Assembly (NCBI GenBank): GCA_963514095.1
Contig: OY741271.1
Coordinates: 23,820,119-23,884,118 of the forward strand
Direction: 5' to 3'
Length of the DNA stretch: 64,000 nucleotides
Origin: Eutrigla gurnardus
Taxonomy: Eukaryota > Chordata > Actinopteri > Perciformes > Triglidae
The position numbers were made by a program, and so were the translations under genes. The notes under the pieces were generated by a model. The model saw nothing but the letters and a program-made list of their open reading frames with translations. It was not told where the DNA came from and did not search any database. Shown one piece after another: positions 1 through 14,200 of the stretch (its first letter is position 1; every line of letters starts with the position of its first letter).

Positions 1-1345
1 AGCCGAGGCCCTCTCTTTCCTCTCTGTCCTCCACCAGAGACTCCTCCCTTCCTCTCATGCACCAGGGTCACTACACCCAGGCAGAGCCCCTCAACCAGAG
101 AGAGGGTTTAAAATAGAAAAGAGAGTCGGAGAGGCCTCGTCGCCTGCGGTGAACGTGACATGCTCTCAGCGAGCACAACTGCATACGAGGATAATTCCAA
201 GTTAATTACAAGTCCTTAATTCTCATAGTTTTGCCTCATTAATAGCAGTTACGGTTAATGTTGTACTTACTAAAGTAATCATGGAGATCTGAGAACACTG
301 TGGCTCCGTTTACAACAAAGTGCAACATGGCAAGAAATATGTTACCGAGAGAAATAATGGCCACAGCTATTAACTTGTAATATTACCCTTAAATAATATC
401 TCCCTTAACACAAGGAAGTGGACAGTCATGCTAGTGGGACCGACGGCTATCACATGTCAACACTCAGATTATTATCAGGGATATTGATTACCATGCTCCC
501 CGCTTTAAATTAGCGTGTTAAATAAGCGCATGCTATCATTGCTAATTGGCACAGCTGAGGCTCATGGGAATACGATGAACTCTGCAGGTATGTGTTCATT
601 AAGCCCTGGAGAAAGTTAATGACGACGGCGCTCGGGGAAAAGATTCATCAATAGTCGAGGAGATATTTCAGTCGGGAATAAGTGGAGCGTTCCACTTTAA
701 ACTGTCGTGTTCGGTCTTGTGTTCACTGTTCACTGCGGTGAGAGAGGAGGAAGGGCAAAGGTGTGATAAAGTCTGCAGGTAGAGGAGAGAGAGTGTCTCA
801 ACCTCGCTGCCAAGGAGACGGCTTCACGGCCGAGGCAAACCCGTTACATCATCATTTTTTATGTGTGCAGCAGAGTCAAATGTCCCATCGCACAGAGGTG
901 GTACGTTCTCCAGCGAGGTGTGGAGGCAGACGGCCGGCCGGCCAGCCGGCCCAAAGACAACACGAGGAAATCAAATGCCATATTTAGACAATAGCTCAGA
1001 TGGATCGGTCCTCCTCACTATCAAGTCGGGGGGACGTTCACATTCCTAATGCAGCTAAAGCAGCTGAAAGTATCCGGTGCCTCGGCCAAGACAAATCACA
1101 TCGCAGCGTTGAGGCTCGAAAAAGAAGTCCAGTTCCCCAGAAAAGCTCGTAATCTTAAATTCATAACAGATACATGATGATAAAAAGCTAAAATAACAGC
1201 GTTTCAGACCCGGATATGTAGAGAAAGGGGATTTTTGCAATACTCAACATTCCTATCAATGAGAGGGATGATTGATACTTGGGTACGAGGACGAGCTGAC
1301 TTTTATCTGTCTGTTTCTGGATCTGGAATCAGTTTTTCACAACAA
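1..1345. other. No gene seen; probable PLEKHG5 intron
   Basis: This stretch is mixed-composition unique-looking DNA with TTAATTA-like AT-rich words. A 64-codon open frame runs in from the left edge (frame 2, ends near position 195), but it has no start, no splice-site support and no recognisable motif, so I do not call it. Lying downstream of the minus-strand exon at 19684-19760, the stretch is inferred to be intronic. Confidence 0.4.
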
Positions 1346-1486
1346 AGAGGAGGAGGAGGAGGAGGAAGAGGAGGAGGACGAGGAGGAAGAGGAGGACGAG
1401 GAGGAGGAGGAGGACGAGGAGGAAGAGGAGGACGAGGACGAGGACGAGGAGGAGGAGGACGAGGAGGAAGAGGAGGACAAGGAGGG
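1346..1486 (+). repeat. GAG/GAC/GAA trinucleotide purine-rich tract
   Basis: About 140 bases of GAG, GAC and GAA triplets. In frame it reads as poly-Glu/Asp or Gly/Arg on the plus strand and poly-Ser or Pro/Arg on the minus strand, which explains the apparent open frames here. There is no splice or codon evidence that it is translated. Confidence 0.9.
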
Positions 1487-1585
1487 TGCAAGTGAAGCTG
1501 AATGTAAGGAAATGTGACGGTGCAGGACAGCTGACAGGAGGCCATGCGTGCCTCGTACTGCAAGTGTGTGTGAGACAAATGTGTC

Positions 1586-1622
1586 ATGTGAGTGTGTCGT
1601 GTGTGTGTGTGTGTGTGTGTGT
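1586..1622 (+). repeat. (GT)n microsatellite
   Basis: A short run of GT dinucleotides about 90 bases upstream of a much longer run in the opposite dinucleotide phase (AC). Confidence 0.9.
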
Positions 1623-1707
1623 CCCAACCTCACATGCCTGCTCACAGATCTGGTTGGATTAGAGGGGAGGTTTGAGGAGGGGGCGCATGGCTGACTGTAG
1701 ATGAAAC

Positions 1708-4129
<2,422 letters not shown>

Positions 4130-4176
<47 letters not shown>
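4130..4176 (+). repeat. (AC)n microsatellite
   Basis: About 23 uninterrupted AC units. Confidence 0.95.
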
Positions 4177-4179
<3 letters not shown>

Positions 4180-6296
4180 ATAGAAAACATGTAATGAAAG
4201 CAAACCTGAATCAACACAAAACACAACGGCGTGATTAATGCTTCATATCGGGGGGGACAATGGAGAACAATGTTTGGTTAAGCCGAGCTCTAAACCGTAT
4301 TGTTTGGGCCAACCTTCTGTCCCAACTCTGAACGGTCTCATTGCACTTCACCCTTTGTTGAGACTGCAGGGTGACATCCAGGTACACTGTGTTTAATTAC
4401 CGGGGCCAGCTTTAATGCGTACCATCATCACTCCGCTCCCACAGAAAAGTCTGCTTTAAAAGGTCCTGTCCTGACACGAAAGTCATCACTGGTCTGGCAA
4501 CGGGTGGAGATTCTCCTCCAGCGGTACGTTATGTTACCATTAACGCCGCTCCTCATCAGTCATGAGGGGCTGGAGGACTTTTAAAAAACCCCCCCATTTC
4601 ATTTTTTCTCTTTCCTACAGAAAAGCATCCCAATAAACTCAGCTTGAAGGCAAATGATTGGTTAGAGGCAGACGAGGCAGAGTCATGCACAGTCTTGTAC
4701 AAACAGTCTGCAGTGAAGTCAGTCGAACGCCCAGACAGACTTTGGTCAGACCAACTCATACCAGCCGACGTCGAACCAATCAAAGATAACCCAAAAAGTC
4801 AGACACGAGTACACATCATCGCGTGCTTCATCGTCTACGAATGAACGAAAGACGACCACTGTCTCTCTTTCACAGACAAATACACTAACATGCTGACCTT
4901 TGACCTGCGCATACACAGATAAACTACAGAGTGCAGGGACTACACAAACAGCAGTGTATCAAACCACATCTAGTGTAAATAAAGCTAAATATTTCTCATT
5001 TTACTGTAATCCCAAATATGTTTCATTACTCTCCTTTTTTTATTTAATTAATATCAATATTTGGGCCGAGGAATGCGAATACTGATTAAAAAAAACAAAA
5101 GTCACAACATTTTAAATTGATCTCTCAATATCCATGAGATAATTATCTCTAGGATGACGATTAATTTGCATCATTATATGTAACTGATGTTTTCTTTTCT
5201 TTAGTTGGGTACATTTTTTCAATTAGTCAATAAATAACTTATTTATAAATAATAGAAAATAAGTAAAAAATCCCACCACTAGCTCCCACACCTCAAGGTA
5301 TCGTCTTCAGATTGCTTATATTAATTTATTCTACTTTATTTTAGACCAGCAGCTAAAAAAAAATCCAAAAGTGATCCTTTTAAAAATCACATAAAGTCAC
5401 AAATCCTAACTTTGGAGAAGCTAGAACCTAGAAATGGATGGCTTTCCATTCGCTTCATCATTAAAAATGGGTTATTAAAAGAACTGAAATCAAATTATTT
5501 AAAAAAAATCATATCACTTAAATGCTGATTAGTCCAAAAAGAAAAGGGAAATCCAGATTATATCAGCATCACAATAAAAAAATATTCCAACTACAACCAT
5601 CTTCTCAACCCACCTATCAGATGCCATCAGTTACTTTCCCTCCAGCCAATCACCTTCTTGCATACAACTTGATTAGTCCACAACTGCGACCCACAATCCA
5701 ATATCTGCTCCTGCATTAAGATTGATTATCAAAGAATAAGTGAAATGCCTGCAGAGTGGCCGTGCGTATTCAAGCCGAGCTGACAGAGGTCGAGCCGGGT
5801 CAAACTGCTTTCTTTTTTGCCACCTTTTTTCGCCAAAGAACCACTTTTTATTATCCCCTTGGGATCCGAGCCCACGAGCCCACGGACGCCTGCTTTCCTG
5901 AGCATCACACAGAGCTGTTGCCCAGTAGGTGGGATGGAAACCAGCGCCCAGTAATGCTGCAGGAGATCAAAGGGGGAGCCCGGTCCAGGGTCTGATTTAT
6001 TTTTCAATAAATAAACGTTGCATCTGTTGAGGAGTGGCACGCCGCCGCCGCCGCCGCTCGCTTTCTTCTGCCGCCATCTGTCCTCTGGCTGGGCGAGGAG
6101 GCGGAGGAGAGCCAGGGCCTTTTTTTTTTCTCTTTACTGCGGCTGTTATGCAACACGACTGCCTGCTTCCCTGCATGCCTGCTCCCTATTAACCGACTCT
6201 CCCTCATTCTGGTACCGCACAGCCCCGACGCCTTCGCACACACATGGATTTATTCAAACGGAGGCACTTGTTGCGTTTCATCCTCCCGGGAGAGAG

Positions 6297-6299
<3 letters not shown>
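4177..6299. other. Intronic DNA; AT-rich core, GCC-rich right end
   Basis: Positions 5000-5700 are strongly AT-rich. Positions 6040-6120 hold a short (GCC)n run followed by GCCGCCATCTG, which resembles a YY1-type site, and by CpG-bearing sequence. I found no coding exon. Confidence 0.35.

Positions 6300-6333
<34 letters not shown>
6300..6333 (+). repeat. (GT)n microsatellite
   Basis: About 17 GT units. Confidence 0.95.
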
Positions 6334-6336
<3 letters not shown>

Positions 6337-9121
6337 TACCCAGAACACGTGTTAAGTGCGTTCATCAAAAGGAGTCGGTGGTGAGCGCAGGATTCGCAGA
6401 GGGGCGTTTAAACGTTGGGTGATGTCATCAAACGCAATGACCGCAAGTGATAATAAAATAAGAGCAGCAGGTGTATTTAATGATCCCCATAAGGAATAAT
6501 GCACATTCAGCCCCATCCAATGCAAACTTTAACAGATTCTATATAATGACAACTAATTCTGCTCAGACCTGTAAACATGGCGTTTGCATTAAGGCCAAAG
6601 AAACACAAACAGACAGTGGACCGTTCACTCGTTGCTGTTGCCATCTTGGCACGCGTGTCGTTAACAAAGATAACTCAAAGTAAACAAAGGCTTCCCATTA
6701 CTCCCAACGGTCATTTTTCTTCCTGCTAAAAAGAGGACTGTCACAGCAGATTATAGCTCATTACTGTAGCGCTATCACAGCGAGATTTACACACGACGGC
6801 CACATAAATGCTATAAGGCTGAAAGGCTGAGGCGAAAGCTGCAAGACCCAACTAGGCATCATCACCATCTGATGATAAAAGCCATATTATGAAGCAATGT
6901 AGAGCTAGTTAGCCCACGTGATAGAGCATCATAACTTAAAATGTCATTCATTCTACCATTCCAACATGAGCTTGTTTGGAAGTAACTAGCTAGTAGGCTA
7001 GTTAGCTTTACCTGCTAGCATTTCATTGACTTTCATTGGAGTAGATAAACACACCGTGTTTCTCTGCGCTTTTGTTGTTGTGTTGTTAAATAATTCACAG
7101 GTTATTAGATCTTTTTCGAACCTGGAAGGATAATATTACACTGTGGAAGAAGCTCTGGAAGGAATGAGGTCGGTTTTTCCTGGAACTTTCGCAATGCAAA
7201 TGAAGGCCAATCACATTGTGCTGAACATGTTGAGGTGTGCCTGCATTTACAACAAGGACGAGCCTGAGACATGGATGCAATATTCACAGGTGATCACCCT
7301 CAAAACTCTATCCATACCAAATATCCCTCCGAGTGAACAACTGCAACCAGAAATCCGAAGGTGGATTGGCTGCACAGTTGCTACGCCATGATTGGACAAA
7401 TCGCTGTTTGGGGTCGTACCACCTTAATCACTGTAGGGGGATACGACTGAAAGTGAGTGCTACCGTACTGCAGGTAATAAACAAGAAGACTGATATAGCC
7501 GGTTAAGGACGAGAACAATAAATAAAAAAGTCAACAAAGTTGATTAATCAATGTTTCTGGCTTCTTAGATCATGTCTTTTCCAGATCTTATCAGTTACCT
7601 CGGTGTGTCCGACGATTCTTTTACCGACAGCAGAAGATGACCGCAAACTCAAAGTTGCGATAAACTGGAATCCTGAACGTGGATTTACCGAACACAACGT
7701 ATATCATATATCAGACCGCAGATTAGTTTGTGTGACTCATTTGTTTGATGGTATTCGGACATGAGATAGATTACAGACTGTAACTGTACACAACATTTCC
7801 TAATGTCGTCCTCCTCTGTGACACATCAAGGAAGAGAGGAGGGGTTTTTCCCAGATTTCACATTATAGACATTCAGGAGATCATCACCACAGTGACATCA
7901 TTGGTATTCATAACCCCCACTCTGCTAATAAGTATGCAAAATTACAATTACATCATCAACTTGTTAGGGAATCAGTCCTGATGGTGCACCAACAACAACA
8001 ACCCCCCCATTATCTGGTCTTCCCGATCATTCAGCCGAGTGTTACGCAAACGATCTAAAGGTGGAATCCGACGCTGCCCAAAGGTTCATCTGACAGCAGC
8101 ACACAGAAAACGACAAACTCAGGAGCAAACACGTTGCCTTCCAGTCAAAGGTATGTTTCAACATGCCGTCGGTTTAGTACCACAAAAAAATATTACCTCC
8201 TCATCTCCCACAGCTCATCCTCCTAAACTTGGTATGGTCTTTTTTTTCTTCTTCATTTAACTAAATACAAGTGTAACTTGAAACTCCAGCATGAAATCCT
8301 ATTTTAATATCGCATTTTGACATATTTTGAAGCTTAAGTGAAATAATGAATTAATTGACTTCGTCCTCTAAAAGACATCAAACACCCCCGCAGCAGAGTC
8401 AGATATTTACACGACACCCACATGAAACACGTCACCGTGTTGTCACTGAGAGAGGAACAAGCTAAACCCACTGGAGTTAGCCTCTAACGCCACTAAGCCC
8501 TCTCTCCGTGGAAGAACTAAACACAGCCAACATTACTCAGTTCGGGATGATCAATACGACGACATGAGAGGAGCACCACTCACCGGCAGCTGGTCTCTTT
8601 CTGCTCTAACAAAGTCAAGTGTGCCGACTGCCGTCTCATGCAATCTCGGCTGGACTGTGACGCAACCAGCCTTCCTATCCATAGCTCCGGGGCAGAGGAG
8701 AGAGAGATAGACATGAGGGCGGTGAACAAGACCAAAAAAGGAGGAAGTCCGAGGGGGGGGGGTGGGGGTCGGGGGAGATGGGTCCTCCAAGTTCATTTAC
8801 AATTGATTTTGGAAACTACTTCCAATTGGGTATAAAAGTATATGGAAAGGGGAAAACTGTGGCGGGTGCCAGGGGGTACGACTGCTCTGTTGATATGAGA
8901 AGCAGATGTGAAATATGCAGACAAAGGAGGAAAAACAGACTTAAAACTCTGCAGACTCCTTCCTTCCTTCCTTCACAGACAGAAAGAGTCGACCGACGAG
9001 GCAATCGGCAAACAGCTCGTTAAGCAATTTGTTGTTTCGTCTTAACAATATAATCAATTCAACGTCTGTGGGTTTTTGTTCTGCTGGTGGAAGAAAACAT
9101 GTGATGAAGTCACCTTGAGCT

Positions 9122-9123
<2 letters not shown>
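6334..9123. other. Intronic DNA, no gene seen
   Basis: A small AGCTAGTTAGC-type self-complementary patch lies near 6980-7010. Short open frames at 7143-7391 and 7540-7764 lack convincing splice sites and recognisable motifs. Confidence 0.35.

Positions 9124-9197
<74 letters not shown>
9124..9197 (+). repeat. (GATA)n microsatellite
   Basis: About 18 perfect GATA units. It forms the left end of a larger purine-rich compound repeat. Confidence 0.95.
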
Positions 9198-9198
<1 letters not shown>

Positions 9199-9582
9199 GG
9201 GGTGAGAGAGAAATAAAGAAAGAAATAAAGAATGACAGACAGACAAGACAATATGAGCTAGAAAGAAAGAAAGAAAAAAAGAAAAAAATAAAGAAAAAGA
9301 TACAGAGGATAGAGATGAGCTAGAGAGAGAGACAGGAGAGAGAGAGAGAGAGAGATAATTGAAAGATAGATAGACATAGACAGAGAGAGAGAGAGGGAGA
9401 GAGGCGATAATAATTGACAAACAGTCAGACAGACAGACAGACAGACAGATAGAAAGAGAGAGAGAGACAGACGAACTAGAGAGAAAAAAGGATAGAGAGA
9501 GATAGAAAGAGAGAGAGAAAGAATTAAAGATAGATACAGACAGACAGACAGACAGACAGACAATATGAGCTAGAGAGAGATA

Positions 9583-9644
<62 letters not shown>

Positions 9645-9836
9645 CAGAGGATAGATATGAGCTAGCTGAGAGAGAGAGAGGTGATAATTGACAGACAGTC
9701 AGACAGACAGATAGAAAGAGAGAGAGACAGACGAGCTAGAGAGAGAAAGGATAGAGAGAGAAAGAAAGAATGAAAGATAGATACAGACAGACAGACAGAG
9801 AGACAGACAGACAGACAGACAGAGAGACAGACAGGT
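9124..9836 (+). repeat. 0.7-kb compound purine repeat (GATA/GACA/GAAA/GA)
   Basis: About 710 bases made almost only of GATA, GACA, GAAA and GA units. Marker words recur in the same order: AATATGAGCTAG at 9250 and 9562, GATACAGAGGATAGA near 9299 and 9641, ACAGTCAGAC at 9421 and 9695, and TAGATACAGACAG near 9531 and 9777. The tract is therefore two copies of a 250-310 bp higher-order unit. The serine/leucine-rich minus-strand open frames here are repeat artefacts. Confidence 0.9.
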
Positions 9837-10793
9837 GATGAAAACATCTGCTGTTTTTCACATAGAGAATGAATGAAAACAATGTAACACCACATGTTGA
9901 AGCGACATCTCTCAGTCCTGGATCAATAAAAGCACTAGAATCTTCCTGCCCTTACGTTCACCTACCATAGAATTCATGGGAAGCCCCTTTGAGTTTCGGT
10001 GGAAGACCCCGATCAATACCTCCAACACACAGCAGGCAGCGGGAGTTTAAGTCCGACCCCCGGATCGATCTCGCTCTCACAAACGTGCCTCAGCAAATTT
10101 CACAACAATCCCGAGCTTCAGAGCGGCGAGTTAGTCTGAGGGACGGCGGGATGGAAAACAACGTGACAGAGCTGAGCGTCTGTGTTTACTACTACAGCAG
10201 TCCACACACACACATAAACACGCACACGGAGAAACCCGTCAGCCACGCCCATCGGCTCCATCTCACCCCCACAAGCTCACACACATCCCGGCTGACTCAT
10301 GCGAACCCCCCTCCGTTCCGGAGAATTAAACTTTTCCGTCTGACGTAGACAGTCATGATGTGTTTCAGCCCAGCCAGATGTAAACTAAAGATATTCTCTC
10401 CCTCTCCTCTCCTGCCCGTTTTAGTAACTCAACTTTCACCCTGAGGTGACAGAAGGTGAAGGGAGGTTATTTGAGTTCCTTCAGGATGACATACTTTCAC
10501 AACCCTCGCTTCAGATCAATCAGAAGGGAAACGTTTCATTTTACAATCAAATGAGGAGCAACGAAAAAGACCTGATATTCCATTCTTTTGGTCTCGCTGA
10601 GGGTTATCTGAGTTGACTATATTTAACAGAAAGCCCTGCGTTTAGAGCTGCAATGATCAGTAATTCATTGGTGATAACTAATCAGCAACTAATTTGATTG
10701 AATCAATGAATCCCAGTCAATCATTCCCCAAATACGCTGCATTTTTTGCGGCATTTTATTGTAATTTGTGTATATTGTTTGATTTTAACTGTA
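9837..10793. other. Intronic DNA, no gene seen
   Basis: Moderately GC-rich from 9990 to 10350, where an open frame of 119 codons has low-complexity content and no splice support. Nothing else is recognisable. Confidence 0.35.
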
Positions 10794-10965
10794 GTTTGGT
10801 GGTGTAGTGGGTAGCACTGTCGCCTCACAGCGAGAGGGTTTTCCGGGATTCCCGGGTCGGATTCGGGTTCCTTCTGTGAACCCTGCCTTCGCCCAATGAC
10901 AGCTGGGATCGGCTCCAGCCCCCCCGCGACCCCGAATACAGGATAAGCGGTAGAAAATGGATGGA
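10794..10965 (+). repeat. Fish SINE-like repeat with tRNA-like head, internally deleted
   Basis: The left part carries GGTGTAGTGGGTAGCACTGTC followed by a GGGTCGGATTC B-box-like stretch. The right part is the familiar fish segment GCCCAATGACAGCTGGGATC ending in a GGATGGAT tail. Full-length relatives that I recall carry about 150 more bases between these parts, so this copy appears internally deleted. The family assignment rests on memory of common fish repeats, not on a search. Confidence 0.75.
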
Positions 10966-11170
10966 TATATGATAGAAAATTAAGTTTTTGTTTTGGGCTG
11001 AGTTGGATTTAAAAAAAAGCAATTTAAGGTTGTAAACTTTTGATAGACTAAAAGATCAAGTGACTCATCAAGAATATAAATGAATCCTAACGGGAATAAA
11101 AGTTGCAGCCCGATTTGCCATTTCTCTGCAATCGGCGTATAAATCAGAACTGAAAATAACCATTAGGTGC

Positions 11171-11209
<39 letters not shown>

Positions 11210-14200
11210 AGTGTACAGCGTGCTGTGGGAGTGTGATGTAAGAGCGAGTGTGATTTATAGCTGAATGTCCTGTTACAGTCTCTTGCGCTGACCGCGAGCC
11301 CTCGGCCCACTGCTCTCTGTTCTTTGGTCATTCGGGTTAATCCGAGATGAACCGTGTTAAATTAGCTAGCTCACAAAAACAAGTCAGGACCCCGAGGCCT
11401 GGGGGGGTAGGGTTTAATACCCCAAACCCCCCCCCCCTCGCCATCTCCTTGTCCTGTGTCTTCAAAACAAGGTGACCTGTTGAATACATGCTGCCCCCCC
11501 GCTGTCAGCCTTAATTAGGGGAGGCTATATTTAAAAGAGTGGCGAGCAGCGATGCAATTATCTTCAAGGATTACACCCCACCGGCACGGCCATTGTCAGT
11601 GGGCTGAACGCGACCGACCTCCCCTTGATGCCTGACCTTGGCATTAACCCCTCGATGACCACAAGCTTGGAATTCTTTCAAGTCTTCATGGGAGCATTTA
11701 AACACGGGGGGGGGGGGTAACAAAGGGAAATGTGAGTGTGAAGATAACAAGGAAGAACAAGGACGAAGTCAAATACTTCAGCCGTGATGCGGCGGCTGGA
11801 AGTTCCACGGTGTCGTGGCTGCAGTCGGAGGGGGATTGAGAGCGCACGCTTCCACGGCCGCGATGACACGTTCAGGATCGGCGATTGTTCAACGCTTATT
11901 ATCGCCTCTCTAACTCAGCGGCGCAGAGTGCTGCTCTCACAGCGTTTCATTAAGCAGCGGTTGTTTACGTTCCCCAAACAGTCGGAGCAAACCCACAATT
12001 AGTGGGGTTTGCCATGGGAAGACTGTTCGCATGCGAGGGATTTAAGATTTAAGGGGAGGGGGAGGTTGTTTTCTAGCCGTCTCCTCACTGGGGGGGCCTC
12101 CTCTTAAGTCTTTGAACCCCGGCTATAGTGGTCGGCCCATACTGAGGCTGTTTCCATAGGAGCGTCAGTCAGGTACCCTCTTCCTGTTATCCGTCTGCCA
12201 CGATGCTGCTTCCTGACTGGGATGTTCCTGGGGGGGGTCGAACTGGCGTCACCGGTGCCCCTCCCTCACTAGTGTTTATGCTTTCCTGACCAGACACCGC
12301 ATGCACGGACACACATAAGTCAAATGTCCAGTTTGTCTGTTATTGTCGTCCCCCGTTTCAACACGGCGCTACATCATTATTTGGAGTTGATCTGGAAACT
12401 CAGCGGGGCGTGTTACGACAAAGTGAAATACATTGCGTTTTATAGAATTGCTGAACAGAAGCCACATGGCAATTAAGAGGATTTATTTCATGTCTCGGTT
12501 GCATAATGCGAGATTGGGAACATTTTGATTGCCTCATAACAGCTCTCAACATGGCGACGCCTGAGCGGGCGGCTCATAACGGTGCAGCAATAATAGTACA
12601 AACTACTTTAAAAAACGCTGACAGAGCTAAATGTTGCCGCTATACGCTCCCGCGGCTACGCTATCGGTCGGGACAGTGTTAAGCCACTAGTCATACAACC
12701 ACGTCACACAAAAAAACACACACAAAACACTGAATGTATTGAATTCAACAAGTGGACGTTTGTTGCCAATTAATTCAAATTTGCATTCAGTGGGAATTGT
12801 GTCATTTCTTCCTGAAAGTTAATCTCGCTGATGAAATGTTTTGCGTGATAAAAAACCACAAAACAACATACTCATGTTGCATTTCGTATTTCCACTGGAA
12901 TCGACCATTTATCTCCTTTCATCTAAGCTGTAGGCGACGTGACCTGTGACGTAAAATGAGTCACCGTCTCCCAGTCATCCGCTTTCTGGACCGTCACATC
13001 TCATAGGGCTGGAAAAGTACAGCGTCTGTGATTGGCTGACGGCTGATGGAAGCTTCGTGGGTTTGTCTGTACAGGAGGGAGCTGCTAGCCTGTCGCAGCT
13101 TGCTGGGGGTGGCTGGGATCCACATCATAACAGCCTGACTCCACCGGAGAGAAATGTCCTGATCAAAACATGGGGATATCACACGTTTCCTGTGGTTTTC
13201 TTTTTACGGGATACACCTGATATGATACGTTATCATCAGCTGACGTGTTTTCCAACGAGCTGGCATTTAAGACAAAAGCGTATTCTACGTGGCGATCAAT
13301 TCAGTCTCTCACGTATTTATAAGATGTCAAACTACTTAAACTGCAATAACCTCTGAGGTGGAGGTAAAGAAACTGGCTGATCATGAAAGCCCTGGAGTTA
13401 AATTAATGGGAAATCAAGAACACCGTTTAAAATGCAAGTAGAGGGAAGCGCTCGCATAGAACCAGCTGCCCTGGATCCGCTTTTTCCTGCGTGCAACAGA
13501 ATCGCAGTTTGTAATAATTTGCATGCGACTCAGCTTCACTGGACGGTTTACAAGTCTAATTAAAGTCTGGGACGTTGAACCAGCTGAGCCACAACACGCC
13601 GGCTGGATCTGGCGCGTGCATCCGGAATGCTTTTTAGGCGGAAGGCTGTATGGGTGGCAGCGTCGGTATGTCAGTCATGTCCACCACTCGCCCCCCCCCA
13701 GACTGAAACACCTCGTTAACTATTAGAGTGATTGTCTTAAATAACCTTTATTTATTTTGGGGACGTTTCCCTAAGAGGAACGACCTGATCTGACTTACTT
13801 TGATAAGCGGTCTCGACCGTTATTGAATCGATCACCGTGACATTTGTCCACCCTCAGGATGAGTTTCAATAACTTTGGGGATAATTTGACTTTATTTTAC
13901 ATCATCGTTGGGTTTCAGAGATGATGTATTTCAAGCTGTACCAACGGTACTAAATAGTAAAAATATCCTGTCTCCTAATTTGGCGTGGCCTTATGTATTT
14001 ATATATATTTCCAACATTAGATATTTACACAGTTTGCAGTCATATTTAGCATTGCAGGAATTTGTTAACTCGGGTGTTTGCAAACATTAGTTGACGTTAG
14101 GTTCAAATTTGGGCTAAAAGTTAGCATTAATGCTGCAGCCAGCGGAGAGAACAGATACCCGTGTGTTGCCTGAAGACAAAGTTAATTTTCTCCAGATTTA

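Noticed and set aside
5756..5995. 80-codon plus-strand frame near a GCC run
   Set aside because: No splice support and no recognisable protein. The GC-rich context explains the open frame.
9124..9197. Regular repeat resembling a CRISPR array at first glance
   Set aside because: Four-base GATA units without spacers in a vertebrate genome. A microsatellite.
10794..10965. Possible tRNA gene at the tRNA-like head
   Set aside because: No complete cloverleaf. The A- and B-box-like words belong to a SINE-type repeat with a fish-typical tail.
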